Shown in pieces: positions 44,661-56,728 of a stretch of 64,000 nt of DNA. The number at the start of each line of letters is the position of its first letter. Position 1 is the first letter of the stretch. The position numbers and the translations under genes were made by a program. Source of the DNA: Eudorina sp. 2006-703-Eu-15 (lineage: Eukaryota > Chlorophyta > Chlorophyceae > Chlamydomonadales > Volvocaceae); assembly GCA_003117195.1 (NCBI GenBank), contig BDSI01000044.1, positions 813,039 through 877,038 on the forward strand. The letters are read 5' to 3'. The notes beneath the pieces were generated by a model. That model did not search any database and was not told the origin of the DNA. It was given only the letters and a program-made list of their open reading frames with translations.

Positions 44661-45103
44661 TACGGGACACACACCGCCCAGGGGACTGGTTCTACTGCTG
44701 AACCCTTCTACTGCTCTCCACGTCAAGAGCTGAAGTCGCATGCTGGTGTTAGATCGTCAGTCCAAAGGCAAGAGCCAGACAGCAAGAGCCAAACCCTCAA
44801 CCCAAACCCTAAACCCTGCTAAAACCTTTACCCAAGCGATGGGGCCAAGCGATGCAATACCGATGCGAGGCCACCTAAGCCCCTGCGTGCCTCACGCTCG
44901 CGCCCTAGCCCCGCAGGTCGTCCCCCTTCCTGCTGAGCTACAAGCCGCAGCATCACCACAGCGGCACTTCTAAGAAACATCGCCTCCAGCTCTGCCAAAA
45001 CCCAGTCTCGCCGGGGACTCCCCACCCCGCTCCTTCCCAGCCCAGCACGACCCAGTTGACACCCTCTCCACACCCACGTGAAGAAGCACCAGCACTGACG
45101 AAC
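44661..45103. other. Intergenic region right of the mobile element
   Basis: No gene. Contains the short run AACCCAAACCCTAAACCCTG near 44795-44820, resembling telomeric repeats. The 3' UTR of the minus-strand F-box/LRR-like gene should lie here. Confidence 0.4.
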
Positions 45104-47389
45104 TTACTGGGATGCATCCTGCTCCCCTAGCAACACCAGCTCAACCCCACTCTCAATGGCCGCCGCCGCCGCCTCCACCAGCCGCGGCGCCAGGGTGCCC
45201 ACGGCCAGGCGCCTCAGGCCCGGCAGCCGCCGTAGCAGCTCCCACTCCCCCTGGAGCAGCTCATGACCCGGCAGCCGCACCACCTGCGGACCGCCCCGTC
45301 CCCCGCCCCCGCCCCCGCCTCCGCCTCCGCCGCAGCGGATGCCGCCATCCCTCAGCCACCGCCTCGGCGCTTGACACCGGCCCTCCATACGCAGCTGCCG
45401 CCGACCGCGCTTCACGCCCGCGGCAACCACCGGCCACAACATCACCGCCATAAGGCTGTCGCCGCCGCAGCACCCCCGGCTCATCGCGCCCAAGTCCTCC
45501 TCCCCGTCCTCCTCCCCCTCCTCCTCCCCCTTGTCCTCCTCCCGGGCTACGTCCCAACCGCAGCGTCCCTCCCGCCGCATCCCATCCTCTTCCCCGCTGA
45601 CCTCCCGCCGTTGCTCCCCCGGCCACATGCCCGCTCCACCCAGCCGCGAGCCGCCAGTCGCCCCGGCGGCGTCCCAGCCCTCGCGGCCCTCCCTGCCTCC
45701 CCCATCCTCCAGCACCTCCTCCACCGGTTCATCCACGCAGCAGTGCAGCCGCAGCTGCAGCTCCCGCAGGCGCTCCATGCGCGCCATTGCGCGACCCGCG
45801 GCCGCCGCCACCGACCGCAGTTCCTCGGGCGGGGTCATAACCAGCCACAGATCCAGCTCCAGAACCAGCAGCTGCCGACTCAGCGCCGCAGCCAGGTCAC
45901 CTAGCAGCTGCGGCGGCGGGTCGAGGGTGCCCAGCGCAAGGCTGTTCAGAAGCGTCAAGTCGGATAGCGCCCGCAGACAACCGCCTGGGCGGTCGGGGCG
46001 ACCCCGCTGCTGTGCGAGAGGGTCTGACGGCTGCAGTGGAGGCGGCCCGGACGGCACCGGCACGGGTGCTGGCGGCGGAGGTTGAGGCGGAGGCGGAGGC
46101 GGCAGCAGCAGTTGGTGGAGGCTCAGTCCGCGGAGCTCTAAGTGGCGGAGGTGGGGGAAGCTGGCCGCCAAGGAGGGCACCAGGTCCGCGGGCGCGTCGA
46201 AGTGGTGCGGGAAAGCGCGTGTCCTGCGTTGTAGGGGGACGAGGGGGGCGGGGGGTAGGCGGGGGGCCAGGAGGGGGCAAGGCAGCGGCAGCAGCTATGG
46301 GGCCGCAGGCGGCCGTGGAGTAGGGCGGGGCGCTATTGGTGCGCCCTGCGTCATGTGCGGGCGCTCCGAAGCCCAGAAAGCCCTACAGCCCATCGGCCGT
46401 CAGGAAACCAGATCAAGACGGTAAGGAGCACGGACACCAAGATCAAGAACTTGGTGGACTGTTGGTGGAAACTACTGGGCGGCAAGCTGCCTTGGCTACC
46501 GCCCGCCGCACTGGGCCACTGGTGCCACCGATGCCACTGATGTGCATCGGTGCGATGCCGCCGATCTGGTTCCCGACGGTTTGACCCTCCCGGCCCTTCG
46601 GTATGCACGCGTGCTTTCGTCGGCGCACCCTGGCTGGCCACCCGACTGGCCTGCCGCCAGGGTGGTTGTGTCCTCCAAAGCGCGGTTCGTGGGTTCCGTC
46701 TGGCCGTCCGTTAGCGGGTCAATGCCAGCACGCATTCCCCGCCGTCTCTTTCCGTAGATGCGGGAGAGGCGGCGCAGGGTAAAACTATCCTGCGCCGCCT
46801 CTCCCGCATCTACGAGCACAACCCACTCGGACGCCCCGGACTTCTAGACATCGCACCGGCAGAGAAGTGCCAGCCGCTCGAGCCGCGTGAAGGCGGCCGC
46901 GATGAGGGCTAGCTGTGAAGAGCTGAGGGAAGGCCAGTCGCGGAGAACCAGCTCGCGGACATGTCGGAATCCAGGACTTGGAGGTGAGGGGTGGATCTCG
47001 CGGGCAGCCACCTCAGCGGGAGGGGGCTCCAAGAGGCGAGCGACAGCTGGGGGCGAGTCGGTGTTGCCGCCACGGAGGAGTAACTCCAGGCAGGCGCGCA
47101 CCACCTCATCCGGCAGCGGCTTGCGGCCCGCACATGCCTGACGGATTGTCAGGGCTCTCAGCTCCGGGAAGTGCTGTGCGAGGCTACGGCCTGTGCTTCC
47201 CAGGGATTCAAGGAAGTGGTGGTTGAACAGCACGGTTGCGGTGGTTGCATGGGCGCGAGCCCACTCGTCGGCAGCACTGCAGGTAAGGCGGAAAGCAGTG
47301 CGTGAATCAGGTGGTAGCACAGCCCAGAAGCTACGTTGCAAAATGTCTGGCGGTACCACACAAAGGACAGCTATAATTGCGCCGGCCAT
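45104..47389 (-). CDS. F-box/LRR-like protein, function unknown
   Basis: Two exons, 47389-46857 and 46223-45104, joined in phase 2 for 550 residues. The N-terminus (VPPDILQRSFWAVLPPDSRT followed by AFRLTCSAADEWARAH) has the look of the diverged F-box that starts many algal LRR proteins. It is followed by leucine-rich segments such as FPELRALTIRQ, FRHVRELVLRDWP, FTRLERLALL, FPHLRHLELRGLSL and LPGLRRLAVGTLAPRL. A Glu/Gly-rich acidic insert and a poly-Pro insert interrupt the repeats. F-box proteins recruit substrates to SCF ubiquitin ligases; this role is inferred only from the architecture. The single intron holds a perfect hairpin. Confidence 0.75.
46753..46814. repeat. Perfect 26-bp hairpin in the intron of the F-box/LRR gene
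   Basis: CGTAGATGCGGGAGAGGCGG continuing CGCAGG (46753-46778) is the exact reverse complement of 46789-46814, with a 10-nt spacer GTAAAACTAT. The stem is GC-rich and would be very stable as RNA or as a DNA cruciform. Confidence 0.95.
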
Positions 47390-47617
47390 TCCGCAGAGAA
47401 GGTGTGAAAACGACTTTCATTGCCCGTTACACTCATGAGCTCATTCACACAATATTTGGTTTTGAAAGGTGCCCAGAGACCATCATCACGTAAGGAAAAA
47501 GCCTGGCCGTACACAGGATCGTTAAACTCACACAAATAGCACATGCGCACATGTGGCAACACTTTTTGGGTTGACTTGGCAAGTGTACAGTCTTCCTTGC
47601 GAAAGCAACACACAACG
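47390..47617. promoter_or_regulatory. Short divergent promoter between F-box/LRR gene and uricase
   Basis: Only 228 bp separate the two outward-facing start codons. An upstream in-frame ATG for uricase exists at 47543, but the 47618 ATG starts the conserved sequence, so this stretch is treated as 5' UTR and promoter. Confidence 0.5.
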
Positions 47618-48988
47618 ATGTCCTACGCCCTGCCGCTGCACCAGCATGGCAAGAGCAAGGTCCGCCTTGGCCGCGTGTGGCGCGATGGCAACGTTCACCA
47701 TATGGTGGAATGGAACGTGAACACGATGATTGAATCCGATATGGAACATGCTTTCATCAAGGGTGAGAATACTGGGATGACGGCGACGGACACCCAGAAG
47801 AACACGGTAAGCCAGCCAGTGACTTCTGAGTAATCTCCGTTTCTCACCTTCACATTCTGGTTGCAGGTTTACGTCGTGGCACAGCGCATGTCGCAGAAGT
47901 GCAGTGTGGAGCAGTTCGCAGTTGCCCTGGCGCAGCACTTCGTGCTGACCTACCCGCTGGTGCGTATCCTAACGGTTGGCCGAATGACACAGTACGCCAA
48001 GAACCACATGTACTGTACAATTTGTGCAGGTTAGCAAGTCTAAGATCTACATCGAGCAGAAGCCTTGGACCCGTGCGCAAATCGGCGGACTGCCCCACGA
48101 TCATGGTGAGTGACCTCAAGAGTTGGTGACCCAGTGTCCAGCTTTTTGTATGTTTTCTCACACGAGGATGGGGCCGTTTGATGATGCGCGTCGCAAGGTT
48201 GACAAAACGATGTTTGACAACCCTTCCAGGGTATGCCCTGGCCGGCTCCGAGATCCGCACGGTGTATGTGACCTACGACAAGGCCGGCAAGCTGGACGTA
48301 ACCGCTGGTACGCGAGAGGGGTACTAGTTCGGATGCGTACGGCGTGTGTATCGCGGGCGCACGCGATCAACCCTGTTCGACGTAAAACAAGCAGCGACTA
48401 AGTCCTTGCTTGAATACACAATTACCAGTCAAGTATTGTGCCCTGCCCGTCGCCCAAATTCTCAAACCCTCCCAACCAACTCCGGGGATTCCTATGTGCG
48501 GCTGCCTGCCTCCACGCGCCCACTTCCTCACTTCCCCAGGCCTGAAGGAGCTGAGCTTGCTGAAGACGACCCAGTCGGGCTACGAGGGCTTCCTCCGCGA
48601 CGAGTACACAGTTTTGCCCGAGTCCAACGACCGCATCATGGCGTCCACCGTGACCTGCACCTGGAAGTACACCGCTCAGCCCGCCTGCTACGACGCTGCC
48701 TACAACGCGGCCAGGGCCGGCCTGCTGGACGCCTTCCTGGGACCCGCGAAGGGCGGCGTGTACAGCCCGAGCGTGCAGTACACCCTGTACAACATGGCCA
48801 AGAACATTCTGGACCGCGTGCCACAGGCGGAGTCGGTGTTCCTGAACATGCCTAACCTGCACTTCATCCCCTGCAACCCGGTGGGCTCAAAGTTCAACAA
48901 CGACGTGTATGTGGCGACCAGCGAGCCGCACGGCAACATCGAGGCGGTGATTACTCGCAAGGGGATGATGCCGCACGCCAAGCTGTGA
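47618..48988 (+). CDS. UOX: Urate oxidase (uricase), peroxisomal
   Basis: Oxidises uric acid to 5-hydroxyisourate and hydrogen peroxide in purine breakdown, allowing algae to use purines as nitrogen source. Five exons: 47618-47806, 47867-47959, 48030-48105, 48230-48307, 48540-48988. Phases agree; 294 residues, the usual family length. Visible signatures are TATDTQKNT with the catalytic threonine, YSPSVQYTLYNM with the substrate-binding glutamine, and PNLHF. The last residues AKL form a PTS1 peroxisomal import signal. A TGTAA poly(A)-type signal lies at 49247-49251, about 260 nt after the stop. The neighbouring divergent gene shares a short promoter. Nitrogen control is known for this enzyme in Chlamydomonas, but I see no defined site for it here. 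Confidence 0.96.
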
Positions 48989-51553
48989 GGGACCCCTCTG
49001 GAATACAGGGTCAGGGCTCTGCCCTTGCGCTGTGGCTGATGATTCACTTGCCGCCGCATTGGGACGCCCATCGTGGTGGCATGGGCAGTTCACTTTTTGT
49101 TGCTAGCGGCTGCTGCAGAGTCCTACCAGCCTCAAGCTGATGGATCCTGCATCGGATCTGCTGCTGCACGGCTTGACACGGACGCTTGACACGCCTGCGA
49201 TAGGTCCTTTTCGTTCGAGCGGATGTGCGCTTTGCGAACGAGGTTGTGTAACATGCAGGACACATACGCGCACGGAAGGCACACGCAGGGAAGGCACTCG
49301 AAGCGACCACGCCTGCAACGGGCACGATGTGCCGTGGCGCGACATGGGTTGAGCGCTGTCGGGTCGGGGCAAGTGAGCTGGAGGTGCCGAGGCGTTACCC
49401 GCTGCGATGGACAGTCCGGGGGACTTTTGTAAAACATCCCGGGCGCGTGCGAAGGCTGTGCATAAGGCGTCGGGGCCAGCATGGTGACTCAACATAGCAT
49501 TTGTGGCCATGCAGTCTTAGCGAGAGGCTGGGCAAGGCCGCCCATGGGCTTCTCACACATTGTGAAGGTGCTCGCCTCATTCGTTCGTGTATCAATACCC
49601 CGGACGCTATTTTGTAGAGCATCTGTCCGGGATGGTGACCCGACCTGCGCGCTCGTTTCGCTACGCTGGACGTGCGGTCATGTGTGTGTGTACGATACGG
49701 TTACGGCGGTGAAATGCTGGTTTATGTTGGTGCTTGGATTGGTGTCGATAATCTGTCTGTCTTCATCTGTCGGTAAAGTGGGGTACGGCAGGCGGGCTGG
49801 TGTTTGAGTATGGACCGGCACTTCAGTTCTGGGCATGTGCAATGGCGCACCGGTTGTACCACTCGCGGCAAGCTCGGCAGACCTGTCCTTCCTACCACTC
49901 GAGAGGTGTTTGCCGCGGTACGCGGGAAGTCCGTCCTCGCTACCGATTGTTGCGGTGCTGTAAACCTGTAATGCCATACCCGTCCTTACTGCTGTGCCCG
50001 TCCGCGAGTGCGCTGCGTTGCGACAAATGTTGCTACGAAGCGGTGGCCGCGACAACAGGTTGTCCATGTATGCATCAAGCAAGGTGTTTGCGTGCCGGAT
50101 GTCAACCGTTGCCAACGGGCCTCCCGTAACCTATCTGCATCAAAGCTGCATATGCATCAATCAATCGCCTCCCCTCAGAAGACAGTAGAGACGGGGGATG
50201 CCAAGACGTCCGCATTTTCTGCATAATTGAGCCCCCCTCAACCGGAATCCCCCGGTTTGGGCATATTCTCACGCATGTTCCAAATGTCAAACCCGGGCAC
50301 GTCCCCCGATCTCAGACAGCTGTCATCGCATAGATGCCGCCGTTTTGACGCCTAACGACGTGCCTGAATGAGAAACGTCTGTGGCAGCCAGGCAGGCTGA
50401 CATCATCATCCCTGAACCGGCACAATGAAGAGGATGACGGAGGATGCAGAACGTGCAGTTATTGAGTCGCTCCCAAAACCTTGAACTTAGAGGAACCGAC
50501 GTGCAGCTTACAGTATTTCAGAATGGATTATGATGAAGAGTAAACTCACGTCGAATCATGAAGGCGTTCACCGTGTAAGCTTGAACGCTGACATGCGACC
50601 CACTTTCCGAGTCACCTTCCGACGGTTGGTCGTTGGCGTTTCCGCGGTCGCGCGGCAATGCCCGTGCCGCGTTTACAATGGTGAAGACATGTTGCATGGC
50701 ATAAGTTGAACAATATCAGCAGCGTTCAGAAGCTCATGTTCCGCCAGCTTCACTGAGGCTTGGGCCAAACGGAAGTCGCTTCTCCGTAGCCGACGAGGCA
50801 AGCAACATAAGTTCGGACAGAGACCTACTGTACATTCTATTAGATAGAAGTGCTTCCGTTACTGTGCTAGGTTGCGGAAACCATCCGTCTTCGACTGAGG
50901 CCGTAGGCGCTGTGTACCCTGGCTCTTAACACAGGCCTCGAGTACATACACTATTACTTAATGTCCAGTAAACAAACGCATGAGTGCCCGGGTTGTGGTT
51001 GCGAGATAGACTCAGGCCAACTCTGGCTTCCTCCCGGCAGGCCATGGCTCACTGTAAGTTCTTTCGGCAGTCACGTGGCATGGGATTGTGCACAAAGCGG
51101 TAAGAATGCACCTCCATCCTCGACCCGTGCATGTCCAGGCTCAGCTCTGCTGCAACCAACGGTGCGTGTCACGAGCGCAACGCCGCTATGAGGCGCTGCG
51201 GACAGGTGCCCCCCTGCCCCGCCGACCCAAGGTGAGCGACGACTGAGGCCTCAAGATGTTCCCTCACACACCACGAGCGCTCCACGTGCCAGGCTGTGTG
51301 CCATGCCTGAGGTCATTGCGCTATTGCTCTCGAGTCCGTTGCCGTTGAGGAGCCCTGCACGGGGATACACGACAATACATCCCTGCACGGGGATACACGA
51401 CAGTACGGCAGCGGTCCAAGCGCGCTCACATTTGGGCCTCGTCTGAATACGTATGGTCCCAACAGCGGTGACATCCCCGCCCACATCCCCGCCCACATCC
51501 CCCACCTCCATACGGTATCCTCCCCACCTTCCTCATCCGCCACCGCCCCGCAG
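48989..51553. other. 2.5-kb region without supported genes
   Basis: Contains the 3' UTR of uricase. A plus-strand frame at 50961-51191 (MSSKQTHECPGCGCEIDSG) ends in a good donor GTAAGT in phase 0 and could be an upstream exon of the next F-box gene, but I cannot confirm it. Otherwise no domains. Composition is nearer 55 percent GC, and small direct repeats of GGGGATACACGACARTAC occur at 51361-51405. Confidence 0.4.
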
Positions 51554-51556
51554 CAG

Positions 51557-54500
51557 CCGGCCCCACCCCCAGCTGCCCCAATCGAGCCCGAGAGCGGTTG
51601 GGGCAGTCTGTCCCGGGATGTGCTGCGCCACGTGGCCAACCGCCTTGAGGCCCGGGACCTGCTGGCGGCGGCCCTCGCCTGCAGACACTGGCGGGGGGAG
51701 CTGACGATGGGTGAGCGCGGAGCGGGAGGGGAAGGGAGGGGGGCGAAGAGAGAAGAAAGAAGAAAGAAAAAAGAAACCCAGGAACGAGCCCCGGCACACC
51801 CAACGTTACTCAAAAGGGGGAGCCAGGGGCTCGAGGGACCGGCGGCTGGGGAGCCGGGGAAGTCGGGTGCCGCGCAGCGCAAGCGCCACCCCCCCCTTCA
51901 GTCCCCGGCCCCCCATAGGACCGTCGCTCTGGCAACAGCGCAGCTTTCAGTATGTCTACCAATGTCCTATACCCCGGCACCCCTTGAAACCGTCTTTCGA
52001 CGCCTGCACCTTCCAGCCCTCGCTCCGACCTGCGACTCACTCAACCCTCCCAGTCACATCACCGTTGGCTGTTACCGTACTGTGCCACCAACCAACCAAC
52101 CGATGTCCCCAACGGTCGCTCACTCCGCCAGCGGTGACGCAGCTGCACATGCGAGTGGATGACGTCAGCAGCCCCGAGGCCGCCCGACTGGCGGAGCTGG
52201 GGGATGGCAGCGGCCTGGTCAGGAGCGCCGTACGAATGCTGCCGCAGGTGGGGTGGGGTTCGGTGCGGTGCGGGCGGCAGGGCCGGAGGGGGGAGGGGGG
52301 AGGGTATAGGAAATTGGAGGGGGAGAGAGGCAGGGAGGGAGGGAGGGAGGGGAAGGGCGCGATTCGAGGGACCGTGTTTGGCGCTCGCACCGCCCCGCCG
52401 TAGCACAGCGCGCTTACGGTGGTACGGCGTTGGGCGCTGTGCTGCGTGCGAGTGCGCGGCCGCCCATCCCTCCCCCTCGCTATCACGCTATCACGCCCAT
52501 CTGCACCGGCAGCACCGGTCCCACCGGCATGACTGGCTCCCCGGTGCCTGACGCCCCCCGGGTCCACCGCTCTCCTCCCCCCCCCTCCCCCCCCTCCGCG
52601 GCCTCCGGCGGTCAGCACCGTTTGGTTAGGTCTGCCCATTTTCTGTCTCCCCTCCGCCGCCCTCCCTGCCGTCCCTAACCTCCCGGCCTAAGTCCACCAA
52701 TTTCCTGTACATCTCCTCCGCCCTCCCCCGCCGCGCCCTCCCCCGTCCTGCCCTCCCCCGCCCTGCCCTCCTCCGCCCTGCCCTCCCCCGCCCTCAGGTC
52801 GCCCAGCTGACCCTGGCCGTGTACAGCGAGTGCGACCGCCCCCGGCTGCTGCTGGGCTGCCTGCACTCCCTCACTCGCTGGGCCACGCTGCGGCACGTGC
52901 GGGTGGTCTGGGTGAGGACCGGGGGCGGGGGCGGGGCAGGGGGCGGGGCGCGGGGGGGGCGGGGGCGGGGGGCGGGGGGGCGGGGGGCAGGGGGCCGGGC
53001 GTGAGAGGTTGTCTTCCGATGATCTAAGCTGGTAGGCTACTCTCTACTCGCGTCTTTGGAGGGAGCCCCTGGTAGGTCCCCGGGGGGTGAGGGCCCGCTG
53101 CCTCACTGCCTCACTGCCTCCGCTCGGGCCCCTCGGGTGGCGCCCCTCCCCCAGGAGTTCCCCGCGCCGTCGGTGGAGGGGCAGGAGGCCCGCGGCGGGC
53201 AGACCGCCGCGGCAGGCGTGGCAGGTGCCGGCGGCGGCGGAGGGAAGCGGTCCGGTGGTGGCGGCGGCGGCGCCGGCGGTGGCACAGCAGCGCTGTCTGG
53301 GCTGTTCGGCAAGCGCAGGGAGGAGAGCGTGCTGTGCCCCATGGGTCTGGGCGCGCTGGGGCTGCTGCGGGGACTGGAGAGCCTCTCCATCACCGCCAAC
53401 TTTGACACGCGCGGCGGCCTGGGGCTGTTTGGGCTCTCATCCCTGGAGCGGCTGGCTTCCCTGGAGCTGCTCCAGGCCGCCAACCGCACCGGCGCGGACA
53501 TGGTGAGGTCGGGGGGGGGGGGAGGACTCGTAACCCTGGGTGAGGGGGATGAGGGGGATGAGGCTGGGGGAAACGTTAATTGCCACCCCCCTCCCCCCCT
53601 CCAGCAGCGCAGTATGAAATATGTCTACCAGTTTCCTATACCCTCTCTCCCCCCCACACACACAGGAGAACTTCGCGTGGAGCACCCGCGATGGTGACCT
53701 GTCCGCCCTGACCTCGCTGTCTCGCCTGAGGGTGAGCGGGCAGCTGCTGTCGCCCGCCCTGCTGGCGGCCCTCACCCGCCTCACCCGCCTGGAGGTGGTG
53801 GACCTGCCGCTGGCGACCTACGGCGGCAGGTACCTGGAGGACGGAGAGTACCACAGATCGGACTCGCTGGCGGAGGAGCTCGTCAAACTGCGAGTACGGC
53901 AGGGCAGGGCGTGTGCGGTACGATACCCCCGTACGGTGGTACCGTGAACGTGTGGGGGACAGACAACAATGCAGGGCGGTGGGATGGGAGAGGAGGGGGG
54001 TACAGGAAAGTGGTAGACATATTGGGGGGGAGGGGGGTTGCCGAGTCAGGGCAGGGCGGGGGGACAGAAGTGGGGTGGGTGGTGGAAGTGCGGGTTTGAC
54101 CTGTGTGGGTGCTGCCCGGTGGCGCCATTACGTTGACCCCCCTCCCACTTCGTGCCAACCCCAAAGGACCGTACTGCCCCCGCCCGACCCGTGGGTCGCC
54201 GTACAGAATCTGCGGCTGCTGGAGATCGACATCGGGGACCTATCGGATGTGCAGGTTGAGGAGTTCACGTGGTGGGTCGGTTGGGTCGGTTGGGTCGCGG
54301 CCGCGTCACGAGTTGCGTGGGACATCGCCGTTGTCTGATAATACGCCCACGCCACACCGTTGGGCAACGCCACACAGTTGGGCACCCATTGGCCACTACC
54401 ACGCTCAGGGCACAGCTAAGCACTCCTGACCTGTGCGCCGATTCCCGCACCCGCGTTGGGTCGGGCGGGGTTCTCGATGAGAGGATGACCCTTGCCCCGA

Positions 54501-54624
54501 TCCTGCCCTCCCCCCTCCCCCCTTCCCCCCCGTCCAAGGGGCTTCCGGGACCTCGTGGAGGGGCTCCGGAACCTGACCGAGGCGCAGATGCGGGACATGG
54601 CACTGCGGGCGGAGGTCCAACATA

Positions 54625-54661
<37 letters not shown>

Positions 54662-56691
54662 GCCACAGCCGCCGCAGCAGCAGACGGCGGATATGCGGCG
54701 CCGTCGCCGGCGGCAGGCTGCCGGGCAGGGCAACGGCGCGCCCGCAGCCGCCGCCGCCGCCGCCGCTCCGGTGGGCACACCGGGGGCAGGGCACGGGGCC
54801 TCCCCCCCCTCCCCCTCCTCCTCCTCTTGCGGGACAACCGAGGATCTGTTCAGTGAGGGGCCGGTCAAGGTGGAGTTCAGCTTCAGCGGCCTGGAGGCGG
54901 ATGGGGCGGCGGCAGCGGCAGCGGGCGCCGCGGGAGCCGATGCCGATGGCGCCAGCGGCAGCAGACGCAGCGGTGGGAGCAACGCCGGCGCGGGCGGCGG
55001 TGGCGCAGTGGCGGTGCCGTGTGTAGTTCTGGAGGGCCCTATGTTGGACGACCTGTCCCGGGTGGTCGGCCTCACCCGACTGGACCTGAGGTTCCAGTTC
55101 GGCCGGGCGAACAACGTGCACAGGTGGGTGGGTGGGGGCGGCGATGGGCGTTGCGACACACGACACAGCACGGCCACGGCGCGGTGTCGTCATATATAGC
55201 ACAGCTCGGTACGACACAGTACGGCACTCGACGAGTCTGGTCACGTTGGGACAGCGCCTTGTGCCTGGGGTTGCCGCCAGGCGGGGTTGTCCTCCCCGGG
55301 GGGGGGGGTGGAGAAGGGGAAGAAGTCCCCCTCTCGGGTCGTACGTACTGCTGAGTCGTGTCTGCGGGGTGGCTCTCACACCCCCCGCGGTCTCGAGGGC
55401 TGCCCTTCCAGCTTCCACCCTCTTCTCCACCAACCGTTTGCCCAAGGGTCCCTGGGCCGTGCGCGTCTCGTGTTCCCGCTCTTGTACAGTTGACTCTTCA
55501 CTGGACCTTTGCTCTGGCAGCAGCGCTGTTTGAATATGCCTACCAATTTCCTATACCCCCACTCTTTGACTTATCGGACCTTTTTCACCGGGACATGCTG
55601 TAACCCCCCACCCCGCTGCTACCCTTTGTTCTTTTGGTCTTTTGTACGCCCTTTGACGGATGTGACCGGCACCTCAGGCTAGCCCAGCTGACCCGCCTGA
55701 CGCACCTGGGGCTTCGCTTCGGACCGGAGTGCCGGCCCACCCTGGAGCCCCGGAGCCTGCAGGACCTCGTCACCGGCCTGCCGTACCTCCGTACACTGGT
55801 CCTGGAGCTGCCCGCCTCATGCCTCACCCCCGCCGCCCTGACCTCCTCCCTGGACCTCGCCGTGGGGCTGCGCGAGCTGGAGCTCCACGCGCTGCCGCAG
55901 GTACGGAAAGTGCCGTACGATCGGTGGCAGGTGCGCAGCCGGCTGCTGCGCGTCGCCGCGGCGGGCGGCGGCCGCACCTCCGCCGCCGCCGACGACGCCG
56001 CCGTCGCGGAGGCGCTGCAGCCGCTGCTCTTCCTCCAACAGCTCTTCATGACCATGCGGCTGGAGCGTGTACGGCAGGCTCTCCGAAATGAGGCCGAGTG
56101 GCGGCTGCAGCACGCGGCCCAGCAGGCGGCGGCGGCGGCGGCGCAGCAGCAGCAACTGCTGCGCCAGCAGAACCAGCAGCTGCAGCAGCTGCTGCGGGCA
56201 ACGAAGGCGCGGCTGGAGGAGGAGGAGCAGGCGCTGCTGGCGGCGGCGCGGATGGTGGCGCTTGTGGCGGCGGCGGTGCCGGCGCCGGCGCCGGAGGTGC
56301 TGGAGGCGCAGCGGCAGCACCTTGCGGCGCACCTGGCGCGCGGGCAGCAGCGGCAGACGCTGCTGGAGGTGCTGATCCGGTTGGGCCGGGAGATGAGCGC
56401 GGCCGGACTGCAGGGGACGCCGGAGGCGGCGCAGCAGCTGCTGGCGATGCAACAGGAGGTACGGGACCTCGTGCGGGCGTACTTCGACGCGCCGGAAGCG
56501 ATGGCGGCGACGGGGCAGCAGCTGCAACAGCTGCAAGAACAGCCGCAACAGCTGCAAGAACAGCAAGTGCAGGTGCAAGAACAGCAAGTGCAGGAGCAAG
56601 AACAGCAGGCGCAGGCGCAGGCGCAGGAGCAGGCGCAGGCGCAGGAGGCGGCTGCAGGGGCCGTGCAGGTCGCTGGTCACCGTTGGACCGG

Positions 56692-56728
<37 letters not shown>

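Noticed and set aside
44795..44820. Telomere-like AACCCTAAACCCTG run
   Set aside because: Only two or three degenerate units; similar short words appear by chance elsewhere (for example 13635 and 34485).
50961..51191. Small Cys-containing open frame MSSKQTHECPGCGC
   Set aside because: It could be an upstream exon of the F-box gene because its donor phase fits, but no domain or second line of evidence supports it, so it is not called as a gene.
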